Below the pieces are notes generated by a model. The model saw only the letters and a list, made by a program, of their open reading frames with translations. It ran no database searches and had not been told where the DNA came from. From NCBI GenBank assembly GCA_019745415.1, contig JAIETF010000020.1, positions 1-43,029 of the forward strand: a stretch of 43,029 bases of DNA, read 5' to 3'. Shown in pieces: positions 7,195-17,526 of the stretch; within the stretch, counting starts at the first letter, position 1, and each line of letters begins with the position of its first letter. The DNA comes from Candidatus Obscuribacterales bacterium. GTDB lineage: Bacteria; Cyanobacteriota; Vampirovibrionia; Obscuribacterales; Obscuribacteraceae. Both the position numbers and the translations under genes were made by a program.

Positions 7195-8046
7195 CTATTT
7201 CGCTGGTTTTGGCGCTTCCAAGCCCGAAATCTGCTTGTCTTCGCTGACATCGCGGCTGAAGCCCAGTTCGGTCAGTTTTTTATAGGCCGCCTGGCCGGTT
7301 TGGGAACGCGGGTCGTTCACCACTATCTCCACAAGCGGAGAGAGGGCCTCTGGACCTCTTCCTTGCTTGATAAGCAGGTCTGCTTTGAGAAGCTGGGCTT
7401 CTCTTTTAAGCTGCGAGAAGGACTGATTCAATTGCTTTTCGCTAGCCGCCTGGTTTTTGGTCAGTTCGCTCTTGGCAAAGGCTTGATACATGCGGTAGTG
7501 AGCGTCAGCTGCGTCTGTCAGCCATTCACCCAGCTCCAAAACCCTCTCTTGCAGTTCTCGGGGCGGAGTGCCCATTTCAAGAGCGCTGCGCAATTCTTCC
7601 AATCTGATTTTGGCGTCGGCAGCTGTTATTGGCAAGCTTTTATAGCGACTGCGCATTGTTTCTTCCGGACTCATAGGCTTGTTGAAGCCGTTCGAGCCCG
7701 GCACAGGTGCCGAGCTAGCCGGCTTGTAATTGGCTGATCCCGGTAATGGGGAACCCTGGGCTAAAACCGGCTGAATAAAGCCTGGCAGAATTAGACCAGG
7801 CTGAATTAGACCAGGCTGAATCAAACTAGCAGAGCCCAGAAAGTCGACACCCAGAGAGCCAAGGCCAACCATAGCCAGAGTCGTACCCAGGCTAAACCAA
7901 CGAGAGCCGGTCAAGTTTTTGATTTTTACTGGCTCAAGCTGATGCTTTTCTTGTCCTAAATTTAAGGTCGAAGACCGAGCGTGTTTATTTGCCAGGCTAT
8001 TGTAGATACTCTTGCCGTAAGCATTTCTTTCAGATTTACCGCTCAT
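7195..8046 (-). CDS. Membrane-anchored or exported helical protein of unknown family
   Basis: I place the start at the ATG at 8046 because AAAGGGG lies eight bases upstream. A longer frame to 8115 would overlap the divergent gene and adds an unlikely Arg-rich leader. From 8046 the protein is 283 residues. About 45 hydrophilic residues precede a hydrophobic segment (WFSLGTTLAMVGLGSLGVDFLGSA), then a five-residue repeat (LIQPG LIQPG LILPG FIQPV) ending LAQG, which resembles a signal cleavage region. The rest is helical, with 'DAKIRLEELRSALEMGTPPRELQERVLELGEWLTDAADAHYRMYQAFAKSELTKNQ' and a TPR-like end (GPEALSPLVEIVVNDPRSQTGQAAYKKL). It heads the five-gene cluster ending at 4309 and is divergent from the giant S55-like gene. 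Confidence 0.65.
   Translation of the reverse strand: MSGKSERNAYGKSIYNSLANKHARSSTLNLGQEKHQLEPVKIKNLTGSRWFSLGTTLAMVGLGSLGVDFLGSASLIQPGLIQPGLILPGFIQPVLAQGSPLPGSANYKPASSAPVPGSNGFNKPMSPEETMRSRYKSLPITAADAKIRLEELRSALEMGTPPRELQERVLELGEWLTDAADAHYRMYQAFAKSELTKNQAASEKQLNQSFSQLKREAQLLKADLLIKQGRGPEALSPLVEIVVNDPRSQTGQAAYKKLTELGFSRDVSEDKQISGLEAPKPAK
7755..7830. repeat. 15-bp tandem repeats coding LIQPG units
   Basis: Degenerate copies of GGCTGAATTAGACCA repeat head to tail and encode LIQPG, LIQPG, LILPG and FIQPV on the minus strand, directly after the hydrophobic segment of the gene at 7195-8046. Confidence 0.8.
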
Positions 8047-8107
8047 CCGGTCTGCCCCTTTCCAATGTGTTAATCTGTTTGCCCGTCGCCTTTTAGAAGT
8101 GCTAATT

Positions 8108-11100
8108 ATGCACAATTTGGATTCAATGTTTTCTTCTTCTTTTAGAAAAACCAGTTTTTTTCTGCTTCATTCTGTACTTGCAGCTGTGTTTCTTACCAAC
8201 ACTGTGGCCTCTAGCTTGGAGGCTGTAGCAGCTAGCCCGGAAAATAAGGGCTCTCATTACAACCCGCTAGACCGTAGCTTTATTGAGCGTTATTTGAAGA
8301 GCTCGGAATACATGCCGGTGGAAGAAATTAAGCCGGGGATGGAAGGTTATGGTTTGACGGTGTTTCAAGGCACCAAAGTGGAGCGCTTCCAGGTCAAGGT
8401 CATCGGTGTAGTAAAGCAGGTTCTGAGCGGCAGAGACGCCATTTTGGTCAGGCTGAGCGGCCCGCATATGGGCAAGAACAATATCATCAAGGGTATGTCC
8501 GGCTCGCCTATCTACATAAGTAATCGGCTTATCGGCGCGCTTTCTTATGGTTTTGATTTTTCCAAGGAGCCGATTGTCGGTATAACGCCAATAGTCGATA
8601 TGCTTGACGCACTCTCTTTCGATAACCGATCAGAGAAGCCACGCCATATCTCGCAAACTAATTTGAAAGAACGTGGCTTTCCCCTACCTGCCCAGTTTTC
8701 GCCTAGAGAATTTGCCTCAGGTGCAGGCACCGGCGCTTTGTCTCGGTCTGGTTTTGGAGCTGGACTTGGCATTGGAGCTGGGGCTGGTTTTGATTCTAAC
8801 TACGGTCCTAGCTTTAGTCAAAGCTTTAGTTCTGGCGCCGCCCCGCGCATGGTGCCGCTACTGGCTCCGGTTGTCTTGGCAGGCTTTTCTAATCGAGCCC
8901 AGGCTTATCTGCAAAAAGAGTTTGCCGAGAACCTTGGTCTCGGTTTGACCCTCGGTGGTGCCGCTGGTGGTATCAATCCCCAGTTGGCTGCTGAGAGCGC
9001 TGCCCATGGCGGCGGCAATCGCACCGGTGCCAACTCAGAAAAATCTGCAGACAAGGCGCTCGATCGTTTTTCTGAGAAGCTGGTGGCGCCAGGCAGCGCT
9101 GTTGCCGTCATGCTTTCCACCGGCGACTTCTCAGCGGCCGGAACAGGAACCGCTACCTGTAATTTTGGCAAGAAATTTGTTGCTTTCGGTCACAGTTTTT
9201 TAGAGGCGGGCGGCGTTTCTTTTCCCCTAGCCTCCGCCTATATTCACGACATTTTGCCCAGTCTAGCAGTTTCTTTCAAACTCGCTTCGCCCATAGAAGT
9301 AATCGGCACGATTTTTGCCGATCGACCTTGGTCAATAGGTGGAGAAGTCGGGCGCCAAGCCGAACTGCTCCCACTTAATTTGACTGTCAGTGATGAAGTC
9401 AGAAAAGTGTCAAAGCAGTATCATAGCAGGATAGTCGAACACCCTGACCTGACGGCCAGTCTTACTACTGCGATAGTAATGTCGGCTTTGGACGCCACTT
9501 ATCAGTCTCAATCACCGTATGTGGTGAAGGTCAAAACTGTAGTTGATATGGTGGAGCGAGGCAAGCTTGAGCGGGTGGATCGCTTTGCCGTCAATTTCCC
9601 AGCCCATCCTTCTACCGACATTCTTGGGCGTCTGAAGATCTTGCGCGAGCCAGTGAGTGGCTATGTTGGGACTCTTGTAGATCGTATCGTCGACAATGAT
9701 TATGAAAGAACTCGCATCAAGAATGTCGATGTTGATATAACTATTGAAGACGGGCGCAATGTTTCACGCATCGAGAAAATCTATTTGGACCGTGCCAGTG
9801 CAGCGCCCGGCGAGACTGTCTCCGTTTACTGTCGCCTCAAGCCATACGATGGAGCTGCCGTGGTCGAGAAACTTAGCTTCACTCTCCCTCGCGATCTTCC
9901 GGATGGCGATATCGCCATTGGTGTCTGCGGCGGAGATGAATTGGAGGCCTTGCGCAAGCGCATGGGTGTTGGGGACCCTGCGCCGGAGAATTTTACCCAG
10001 GTTCTAGCCCGAATAAAGAGAAAAGAGCGATCGGACAAACTCTGCGGACTGATAGCTTTGCCTCGTCAGTCAATGATTCTTTCGGGAGAGGTTTTGCGAA
10101 ATCCTCCAGCCCATTGGATCAAGCCCTACTTTAGCGAACGTGCCACCCATCCGCCTGCTCTAGTTAGAGGTGAAGAAAAGGTCTCACGCCTGCTCGACAG
10201 CATAGTTGATGGCTCACATGTTGTTGCGCTAACCGTGAAAAGGAGCGATAAGGTTTTCTCTAAGCCCCTGCCTTTCTTTTTCACACCACCCAGTGTATCT
10301 GCTTCAGATTCAATAATGATGACTGAGCAAGCGAGAAAAGCACTTGATCAAAAATCGAAAGATACCAGCAGTACATCTGCTGCCACACAAAGTGCAACCT
10401 CGCAGGGAAGCCAGTCTTCAACCGCTTCTTCCTCCAGTACCAGCCAGCCGGCCAGCACGGCCGCTGCCGGTGCCAAGCCACCGACTCTCTGGTCGCAAGC
10501 TCGCACTTTCCCTCATTTGAGGGGCGTTAATAGTTTCTATCAGCATGACGAGAGCGAACTTCGCAATGGTAAATGCGAAGGCGTGGTGGTTGATAGTCTC
10601 GGTCGTCTCTATCCTGGTTTCAAGGAACGCAGAGTCTTCGAACTGGGCGGCGAAGCCCGCCCGGTTGCATCCGCGTATTTCAACGGAGTGCTTTATTACC
10701 TAAGTGAAAACAAGCTATTTGCTCTAGAGAAGACAATAGAGAAGGACGGCGTTTTGCGTGATGAAAGTGTGAAAGCGCCGATTTTGATTGCGGAACTGCC
10801 GGCACTGCTTGCCACTTCGCTTGCTGTCAAAAGTGACGGCACTGCCTTCATCGGCACCGCCCAGAGTAATGGCGCCAAAGGGCAAGTATTGAGTCTGAAG
10901 CTCAATGGTGCGCCTGCTAAGCCGACAGTTTTTGCCCGAGTCGAGGAAGAGATAATTACTTCTCTGGCGCTGGACGAGAAAGGTCTTCTTTATATCGGTA
11001 CGGCCGGCACTGGGCGTCTTTATAGAATGGAAGCCGAACCAGTTTTGTTTTACGACTGCAAGCAAGCTCATGTAAGCGCGCTTAGCTATTCTTCTTACGA

Positions 11101-13204
11101 CAAACGCATTTATGTAGGCACTGCAGAAAGAGGTCTAGTAGTTTCTCTCTCTACAGAAGGCGATAAGGCGGCGCGTACAGAATTCGAAAGTGGCGAGCAC
11201 TTAGTTACTGGGCTGGCACGCGATAAAGCAGGCAATCTATATGTGGCAACTGCTGGTCAAGGCAAGCTGTTTAGAATTTCTAAAGACGGCGAAGTCGAGA
11301 CCGTTGCTTTGAGCGAAGCCTTCTATACCCTTTATTACGATAGTTCTGAGGACCGAATTTACACTGGTGATGCAGAAGGTGATGTCACACGCGTAGCTTA
11401 CGACAACATTCAGAGACAAGCTTTTTTCTTTCCGGTCTGCCATACCGAACAAGAGGCGGTGCAGTCTATCTCTTGCGATGGTGTTGGGCACATTTTCATT
11501 TTGACTAGCAATGTCGGACTTTTGAAGGTCGTCGATGTTTCGCCCTCAGGAAGCTGTGTCTATACTTCGACTGTGCTGGATGCCACCAAGAAGAGTGTTT
11601 TTTCTCGTCTTCGTCTCTATAATGCCGATGGTGCAAGCGACAGCAACGCTACTCGACTCTTTCAGGTTGAGACGCGCAGTGGTGATTCCTCTCAACCAGA
11701 CCAGACCTGGAGCGATTGGCGACTTTGCCAGGCTGACCCGGAAAGTGAGACACTCGGTGCAGTTTGGTTGGTTCCTTCACCAGCCGCAAAGTTTATTCAA
11801 TACCGCTTGACTTGGAAGCCTGAACTACTGGCTGAGAAGATTTTACGCAAAAGAGCTGTAGGCGGTATCGAGATTACCTACCAGCCTAGCAATTCTGCTC
11901 CGTCATTCGGATCTGTGTCTTTATCGGCTGGTGATGCCTTGTCGGGCAGTGAGACTATTGCGGTTACTGGCAGTGATGCGGATATGGATAATCTATTGCT
12001 GGCTGTCGAAATCTCTGGGGATGGGGGCAAGACCTGGACTGTTTTGAATGGCGACATTCGGTCTCGTAAAGCGGGAGAGAAGGGCAAGAAGAAGAAAACA
12101 GAGACAGCCAAGGTCAATGATGCAGATGGTTCAGCAAAAGATGCTGAAACCAGCAAAGAATTAGGCAAAGGTGGTACCAGAGAAGTTACCAAAGATGAGG
12201 GTAAGAGAGGAAAATCGTCATCTTCTGCCGGCGATACTGAAAAGCGCAAGAAAAATGGCGAAATTTCTGGCAAGAAAGTAGACAAGCAGAAAGAGAAGGA
12301 TGCGAATTCCGAATCGGAAGAAAGTCAGCGCAAGAAAAACGGCGAAATTTCTGGCAAGAAAGTAGACAAGCAGAAAGAAAAGGATGCAGATTCCGAATCG
12401 GAAGAAGGCAAGCGCAAGAAAAACGGCGAATTTTCTGGCAAGGAAGTTGAAAGATCTCCCGAGAAGGATTTAAATCCTGAAATCGATGGTCAGAAGCAAA
12501 GTAAGAACCAAAAAACTTCAATCTTTTCGAAAATTCCGCTGTTTCCTTTTGATGCTCGCGGTTTCAGACTCGACCAGCGTCTGGAAGAGAATCCGAAGGA
12601 TGAGGCTCCCAATTCTGGCGAGCGAGAGCGAGAGAGCGAGGGCAAGTCTGCACCAGCCGCTGAGAATACAGAAAGTAATGAAGCCAAAGGCGGAAAGGCA
12701 CAGTCAAGCGAGGCAATTGAGATTGCAAGTGAGAAATCGACTGAAGGCTTCAATGCCAGCGAGAAGTTTACTTATCAGTTTGAGACCAAAAAGCAGAAGG
12801 ATGGTCGCTATCTGCTGCGCCTCACGCTATCAGATAGACCTTCAAATGCTGATAAACCCGGACTTGCATTTGCCTTACGCGATGTGATCATTGATAACAC
12901 GCCGCCCTATATTGTCTCCGGCCCTACATTTGAGAAAGTTGGAGAGGACCGATTGAACATCTCTTTGAAGGTATCCGATAAGACATCTGAGATTTCCGAC
13001 GTCACCTATCGAATTGATGGATATGAACCATTCAGTTTCTCGGTGGTGGATGGCCTGGCTGATGGCAAATCCTTGACCCTAAATGCCCCTAGGGTATTTG
13101 CTCCGCGTGGTTCGAGTCGGGGACTGAAGGAAGCGCATAAGGTGACTATTGAAATTATCGACCGCGCTGGAAATTCTCATAAAAGCACTCATTCTCTACC
13201 ATGA
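8108..13204 (+). CDS. Giant exported SpoIVB/S55-like protein with beta-propeller-like region
   Basis: About 1,698 residues from the ATG at 8108 (AGAAG eight bases upstream; GTG at 8099 and ATG at 8126 are alternatives). Order: a signal peptide at about 10-40; an S55-type module with PGMEGYGLTVFQGTKVE and the serine motif GMSGSPIY (129-136); a Gly-rich linker; then FVAFGHSFLEAGG with His near 362, and a beta-rich region to about 700; a Ser/Thr/Ala linker; a region at about 820-1150 with repeated 'YIGTAGTGRLYRM / YVGTAERGLVVSL / YVATAGQGKLFRI / YTGDAEGDVTRV' blades; Lys/Glu-rich 28-residue repeats; and a C-terminal Ig-like region with VIIDNTPPYIVSGP. In SpoIVB proteases Ser and His are catalytic. 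Here Ser precedes His, as I recall for related long proteins of other phyla. Proteolytic activity is inferred only. Confidence 0.8.
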   Translation: MHNLDSMFSSSFRKTSFFLLHSVLAAVFLTNTVASSLEAVAASPENKGSHYNPLDRSFIERYLKSSEYMPVEEIKPGMEGYGLTVFQGTKVERFQVKVIGVVKQVLSGRDAILVRLSGPHMGKNNIIKGMSGSPIYISNRLIGALSYGFDFSKEPIVGITPIVDMLDALSFDNRSEKPRHISQTNLKERGFPLPAQFSPREFASGAGTGALSRSGFGAGLGIGAGAGFDSNYGPSFSQSFSSGAAPRMVPLLAPVVLAGFSNRAQAYLQKEFAENLGLGLTLGGAAGGINPQLAAESAAHGGGNRTGANSEKSADKALDRFSEKLVAPGSAVAVMLSTGDFSAAGTGTATCNFGKKFVAFGHSFLEAGGVSFPLASAYIHDILPSLAVSFKLASPIEVIGTIFADRPWSIGGEVGRQAELLPLNLTVSDEVRKVSKQYHSRIVEHPDLTASLTTAIVMSALDATYQSQSPYVVKVKTVVDMVERGKLERVDRFAVNFPAHPSTDILGRLKILREPVSGYVGTLVDRIVDNDYERTRIKNVDVDITIEDGRNVSRIEKIYLDRASAAPGETVSVYCRLKPYDGAAVVEKLSFTLPRDLPDGDIAIGVCGGDELEALRKRMGVGDPAPENFTQVLARIKRKERSDKLCGLIALPRQSMILSGEVLRNPPAHWIKPYFSERATHPPALVRGEEKVSRLLDSIVDGSHVVALTVKRSDKVFSKPLPFFFTPPSVSASDSIMMTEQARKALDQKSKDTSSTSAATQSATSQGSQSSTASSSSTSQPASTAAAGAKPPTLWSQARTFPHLRGVNSFYQHDESELRNGKCEGVVVDSLGRLYPGFKERRVFELGGEARPVASAYFNGVLYYLSENKLFALEKTIEKDGVLRDESVKAPILIAELPALLATSLAVKSDGTAFIGTAQSNGAKGQVLSLKLNGAPAKPTVFARVEEEIITSLALDEKGLLYIGTAGTGRLYRMEAEPVLFYDCKQAHVSALSYSSYDKRIYVGTAERGLVVSLSTEGDKAARTEFESGEHLVTGLARDKAGNLYVATAGQGKLFRISKDGEVETVALSEAFYTLYYDSSEDRIYTGDAEGDVTRVAYDNIQRQAFFFPVCHTEQEAVQSISCDGVGHIFILTSNVGLLKVVDVSPSGSCVYTSTVLDATKKSVFSRLRLYNADGASDSNATRLFQVETRSGDSSQPDQTWSDWRLCQADPESETLGAVWLVPSPAAKFIQYRLTWKPELLAEKILRKRAVGGIEITYQPSNSAPSFGSVSLSAGDALSGSETIAVTGSDADMDNLLLAVEISGDGGKTWTVLNGDIRSRKAGEKGKKKKTETAKVNDADGSAKDAETSKELGKGGTREVTKDEGKRGKSSSSAGDTEKRKKNGEISGKKVDKQKEKDANSESEESQRKKNGEISGKKVDKQKEKDADSESEEGKRKKNGEFSGKEVERSPEKDLNPEIDGQKQSKNQKTSIFSKIPLFPFDARGFRLDQRLEENPKDEAPNSGERERESEGKSAPAAENTESNEAKGGKAQSSEAIEIASEKSTEGFNASEKFTYQFETKKQKDGRYLLRLTLSDRPSNADKPGLAFALRDVIIDNTPPYIVSGPTFEKVGEDRLNISLKVSDKTSEISDVTYRIDGYEPFSFSVVDGLADGKSLTLNAPRVFAPRGSSRGLKEAHKVTIEIIDRAGNSHKSTHSLP
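12245..12470 (+). repeat. 84-bp tandem repeats, Lys/Glu/Ser-rich linker
   Basis: Units begin at 12245, 12329 and 12413, exactly 84 bases apart. The first two are nearly identical and the third diverges in its second half. Each encodes 28 residues starting RKKNGE(I/F)SGK. Confidence 0.9.
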
Positions 13205-13221
13205 GCTAAAAGAGGACCGCA

Positions 13222-14844
13222 ATGGATTTAGTCAAACAAGCGTTTCTGAGACGGAAGTCTCCGCAGCTTTTGCTTTCAGAAGCAGAAGGCGGAGAGCATG
13301 GACCTATGCATAAGCATCTTTCAGCTTTTGACCTTGTCGCTTTTGGTGTTGGAGCGACTATTGGTTCGGGCATCTTTGCTCTGACAGGCACTGCCGCTGC
13401 TGGTCAAGCAATAACCGAGCAAAGCATCATGTCAACACCCTTGTTGAATTTCATAATGGGCTCAACCCTGGGCAGGGAGGGTGCCGGCCCAGCCATTGTT
13501 GTTTCTTTCATTATCGCGGCCATAGCCTGCGGTCTTGCCGCTCTTTGTTATGCAGAATTGGCAAGCATGATCCCGGTTTCTGGTTCTGCATATACTTTCG
13601 CGTATGCCAGTCTGGGTGAAGGAATTGCTTGGATAATTGGTTGGGATTTGATATTGGAGTATGCGGTCGGTAACGTTGCTGTAGCGGTGAGTTGGAGCGA
13701 TCATTTCTTGCACTTGTATCATGGTTTAACTGGTCATGGTTTGCCTCTCTGGCTGACAAGCGATCTGGCTACAGCGCTCAAGCGCAAATCTGAGATGGCT
13801 AGTTCTGCCCAGTCAGTGCTCTATTCTAATTTTGATTTACCGACTCTCTGGGGACAGCAGATTGCAATTAACCTACCGGCATTGCTTATCGTTGCTCTCG
13901 TTACTTATGTTCTGGTGGTGGGCATCAAAGAGTCTGCTAGAGCCAATAGCATAGCGGTTGCAGTCAAGGTCTTGGTTGTACTTTTCTTTATCGGCTATGG
14001 TGCCTTTTTGGTAAAGCCCGAGAACTGGGTGCCTTTCGCGCCCAATGGATTGGTTGGCATCATGGGAGGGGCGGCTATCGTTTTCTTCTCCTTCATTGGG
14101 TTTGATGCCGTTTCTTCTACTGCTGAAGAGACTAAGAACCCCCAGCGCGATATGCCTATTGGCATGATTGGGTCTCTCATTATTTGTACATTGCTCTACG
14201 CTGGTGTTTCTTTGGTTTTGACAGGCATAATGCCTTACAAGTCTTATGCGAACGATGCAGCGCCGGTTGCCACTGCTTTGGCACATGGAGGCAGTGCCTG
14301 GGCTCATTTGGTTGTTGCAGTCGGCGCGCTGGCAGGTATGACTTCGGTGCTTTTGGTTTTTCAACTAGGACAACCGCGTATCTTCATGGCAATGGCTAGA
14401 GACAGGTTACTTCCTGATTTCTTTGCCCGCTTGCACCCTCGTTATCGCACTCCATTCATTCCCACGATTTTAACCGGACTACTTGTTGGTGTCTCTTCTT
14501 TATTGATTGACATTGGTCAGGCGGCAGAGCTTACCAATATCGGCACTCTTGCCGCCTTTATTATCGTCTGTGGTGGGGTGATGGTATTGCGCAAGACCGA
14601 ACCAGATCATCCTAGAGCATTCAAATGTCCCCTGGTGCCGGTTGTTCCTTTAGCTGGGATAGTAGCTTGTTTGATTCTCATGCTTTCTTTACCGCTAATT
14701 ACCTGGGTTCGATTTATCGGCTGGATGGCGCTTGGTTTCGCAATCTATTTTTTGTATGGACTGCGACGCACATCAAGATTAGCCTATTCTAGGAGTCTGG
14801 CTGGAGGCGAGTCCGAATCGAAAGATTCTGAGACGGAAGCCTAG
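13222..14844 (+). CDS. APC-superfamily cationic/neutral amino-acid permease
   Basis: A 540-residue inner-membrane transporter. Conserved APC features: [25 protein letters not shown] at TM1 (about 32-57, the Gly-rich substrate and ion site), [35 protein letters not shown], and '[33 protein letters not shown]', the loop typical of CAT/YfnA-type permeases. About 12-13 membrane segments are visible. Substrate is probably an amino acid taken up with protons, but which one cannot be read from the sequence. AGAGGA precedes the ATG. The start lies 17 bases after the S55-like gene. The stop overlaps the phosphoketolase stop on the opposite strand (CTAG at 14841-14844). Confidence 0.9.
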   Translation: MDLVKQAFLRRKSPQLLLSEAEGGEHGPMHKHLSAFDLVAFGVGATIGSGIFALTGTAAAGQAITEQSIMSTPLLNFIMGSTLGREGAGPAIVVSFIIAAIACGLAALCYAELASMIPVSGSAYTFAYASLGEGIAWIIGWDLILEYAVGNVAVAVSWSDHFLHLYHGLTGHGLPLWLTSDLATALKRKSEMASSAQSVLYSNFDLPTLWGQQIAINLPALLIVALVTYVLVVGIKESARANSIAVAVKVLVVLFFIGYGAFLVKPENWVPFAPNGLVGIMGGAAIVFFSFIGFDAVSSTAEETKNPQRDMPIGMIGSLIICTLLYAGVSLVLTGIMPYKSYANDAAPVATALAHGGSAWAHLVVAVGALAGMTSVLLVFQLGQPRIFMAMARDRLLPDFFARLHPRYRTPFIPTILTGLLVGVSSLLIDIGQAAELTNIGTLAAFIIVCGGVMVLRKTEPDHPRAFKCPLVPVVPLAGIVACLILMLSLPLITWVRFIGWMALGFAIYFLYGLRRTSRLAYSRSLAGGESESKDSETEA

Positions 14845-17282
14845 TTCGCAGCTAAAGGCCACTTCCAATTTGCAAATTCAGGCTTGTCTATGCCGTGTTC
14901 ATGGGCATAGTTGCGGCAATCGATCTGCATATCCATGAACTTCGATTTGGCATGCGCTCCCTTAGTCTGCAAGGCCGGTACCCTATCTATGACATCCATT
15001 GCGATGCTGAAGCGATCAACTTGATTGTTTATAGCAAGTTCAAGTGGAGTGTTGATATTTCCCTTTTCTTTGTAGCCTCTGACATGCAAGTTGCCGTGAT
15101 TGGTACGGTTGTATGTCAATCTGTGAATGAGCCAGGGGTAGCCATGGAAATTGAAAATGATTGGCTTATTGGTGGTGAAAAGCACATCGAAGTCTTGATG
15201 AGTCATGCCGTGCGGATGTTCGTTAGAGCACTGCAATCTCAACAAATCAACTACGTTGATAAATCGTATTTTTAGATCGGGGAATTCTTCTCTAAGAAGA
15301 ATGCTTGCCGCAAGCGCTTCTTGAGTCGGTATGTCACCCGCACAGGCTAGCACCACATCTGGTTCTTCGCCTTGATCTGTGCTGGCAAAAGGCCAGATAC
15401 CAATTCCTTTGGTGCAATGCTTGACAGCAAAGTCCATATCCATGTACTGAAGGTGTTTTTGCTTATCGCTGACAATGACATTTATATAGTTGGTGGAGCG
15501 CAAGCAATGATCTGCACAAGATAGCAAAGAGTTAGCATCGGGCGGCATATAAATCCTTACCACTCGCGGACTCTTGTTCACCACTAAGTCAAGGAAACCT
15601 GGGTCTTGATGGGTGAAACCGTTATGGTCTTGTCTCCAAACTGTGGAAGTTATGAGAAGATTGAGCGATGCGATATTGGCTCTCCAGCCTAGGTTGTTGC
15701 AGCTTTCAAGCCATTTTGCATGTTGATTGAACATCGAGTCGATGACATGCACGAAGGCTTCATAAGTGGAGAAAAAGCCATGGCGTCCAGTCAATAGATA
15801 GCCTTCCAGCCAGCCTTCCAACGTATGTTCGCTGAGCATCTCCATAACCCGACCATCTGTAGATAGCTCGCCTTCGTCGTCGTCTTCGGGTAGACGATTC
15901 TCTATCCAGAATTTCTTGGAGGCTTGGTAGATATCGTCGAGTTTATTGGATGTAGTTTCATCAGGCCCGAAAACCCTAAATTCGTTAGGATTGGCGAACA
16001 TTATGTCTCTTAGGAATCGTCCCAGAGGTCTAGTGTTTTCCACTTCAAGTACCCCAGGGTGCTCCACCGGCACGGCGTAGTCCTTGAATTCGGGCATCTT
16101 CAGTGACTTGTGGAGGATGCCGCCATTTGCATGTGGATTGGCACTCATGCGACGATTGCCCACGGGCGCCAGGTCTCTCAGTTCCCTACAGAGAGTGCCA
16201 TTTTCGTCGAAAAGTTTCTCGGGCTGATAGCCTTTCAGCCAGTCTTCTAGTTGTTGAAGATGCTCAGGCTTCTTCTCTAACTGAGCCAGGGGCACCTGGT
16301 GCGCTCTCCATGTGCCTTCAACTTTATGTCCGTCAACAAGTTTGGGTCCGGTCCAACCCTTAGGCGTACGAAGTATAATCATGGGCCAGGGGGCGCGCTT
16401 CAAATCGTTTTCTTGTCTGGCTCTTTGTTGAATTTGCCTGATATCTTCAAGGCACTGGTCCAAGGTGGCGGCCATTGCTTGATGCATTGATTCTGCTTCG
16501 CTGCCTTCAACAAAATAGGGACGATATCCGAGACCTTGGAAGAGTTTGTCGATTTCTTCATGATCAAGCCTAGCAAGAATAGTCGGATTGTTTATCTTGT
16601 AGCCATTGAGATGCAGTATCGGAAGCACTGCGCCATCTCGCTTGGGATTAATGAATTTGTTGGAATGCCAGGCTGTTGCCAGCGGTCCAGTCTCAGATTC
16701 TCCATCACCAACCACAACTGCTGCGATTAGTTCGGGATTGTCAAATACAGCTCCGTATGCGTGAGAAAGGCTATAGCCTAACTCGCCACCCTCATGGATG
16801 GACCCTGGAGTCTCCGGTGTGCAATGGCTTCCAATACCGCCAGGAAATGAGAACTGTTTGAAGAACGCCTGCATACCTCTTTCATCTGTACTTTTATCTG
16901 GATAGATCTCTGAGTAGGTTCCCTCCAAATAGACCGGTGCCAGAACGCCAGGCGCGCCATGCCCGGGACCTGCTAGAAAGATCATATCTAGGTCGTGCTT
17001 CTTAATCAGACGATTTAAATGAACATAGGCGAAACTGAGACCAGGACTGGCTCCCCAGTGCCCGAGTAGTCTTTTCTTTATATGCGAAAGTGAAAGCTTC
17101 TCTTTGAGTAGCGGATTGTCTCTTAGGTAAATCATTCCGGCAGCTAGATAACAGCAAGCCTTCCAATATCGATCGATGTTCTGAAGTTCGTTAGCGCTAA
17201 GTGGACGACCTTTGACTGAAGATCTTGCTGGTCCAAATGCTGTGATATCGTTTGCTTGAGTTGTTTCGCTGGCGGCAACCAT
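14841..17282 (-). CDS. xpk: Phosphoketolase (xylulose-5-phosphate/fructose-6-phosphate)
   Basis: An 813-residue thiamine-diphosphate enzyme that cleaves xylulose 5-phosphate (and often fructose 6-phosphate) with phosphate to acetyl phosphate plus an aldose phosphate, in the cytoplasm. Family blocks: [13 protein letters not shown] (72-84), [38 protein letters not shown], the ThDP motif beginning [11 protein letters not shown] (192-202) and ending at [26 protein letters not shown], and the C-terminal '[27 protein letters not shown]'. Length is normal. AGGAG stands eight bases before the ATG. It converges on the permease gene. No acetate kinase or phosphotransacetylase is nearby. Xpk and Xfp specificity cannot be separated by eye. 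Confidence 0.95.
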   Translation of the reverse strand: MVAASETTQANDITAFGPARSSVKGRPLSANELQNIDRYWKACCYLAAGMIYLRDNPLLKEKLSLSHIKKRLLGHWGASPGLSFAYVHLNRLIKKHDLDMIFLAGPGHGAPGVLAPVYLEGTYSEIYPDKSTDERGMQAFFKQFSFPGGIGSHCTPETPGSIHEGGELGYSLSHAYGAVFDNPELIAAVVVGDGESETGPLATAWHSNKFINPKRDGAVLPILHLNGYKINNPTILARLDHEEIDKLFQGLGYRPYFVEGSEAESMHQAMAATLDQCLEDIRQIQQRARQENDLKRAPWPMIILRTPKGWTGPKLVDGHKVEGTWRAHQVPLAQLEKKPEHLQQLEDWLKGYQPEKLFDENGTLCRELRDLAPVGNRRMSANPHANGGILHKSLKMPEFKDYAVPVEHPGVLEVENTRPLGRFLRDIMFANPNEFRVFGPDETTSNKLDDIYQASKKFWIENRLPEDDDEGELSTDGRVMEMLSEHTLEGWLEGYLLTGRHGFFSTYEAFVHVIDSMFNQHAKWLESCNNLGWRANIASLNLLITSTVWRQDHNGFTHQDPGFLDLVVNKSPRVVRIYMPPDANSLLSCADHCLRSTNYINVIVSDKQKHLQYMDMDFAVKHCTKGIGIWPFASTDQGEEPDVVLACAGDIPTQEALAASILLREEFPDLKIRFINVVDLLRLQCSNEHPHGMTHQDFDVLFTTNKPIIFNFHGYPWLIHRLTYNRTNHGNLHVRGYKEKGNINTPLELAINNQVDRFSIAMDVIDRVPALQTKGAHAKSKFMDMQIDCRNYAHEHGIDKPEFANWKWPLAAN

Positions 17283-17526
17283 TGCCTAATCTCCTATTGT
17301 TTTGACCGTTATCCAAGTTCTATTGCGGCTATTCTAGAATTGGATTTTAAGCTCCAACTCAGTACTGAAGGCTGCAAATACATTCTTATTAGAAGCGATT
17401 GTATTGAGAGTCGAGCTGTAAGTTAGCATTCTTGCATAGTTAGCTAATTAAGTTCTCGGCCTTTCGGTCTACCTGCGACTGCTACCTAAGGCTTACTTCT
17501 AAGAAATCGAAAGATTTAGCAAAGGC

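Noticed and set aside
7183..7737. 184-codon plus-strand frame
   Set aside because: It is antisense to the gene at 7195-8046, which has a good start, a ribosome site and sensible composition; the plus frame has no recognisable domain.
8047..8115. Upstream extension of the minus-strand gene to 8115
   Set aside because: It would overlap the divergent S55-like gene and adds an Arg-rich leader; the ATG at 8046 has AAAGGGG at good spacing.
12186..12521. Minus-strand frame with internal repeats (CQKFRRFSC units)
   Set aside because: The repeats mirror the 84-bp coding repeats on the plus strand; it is a shadow frame.
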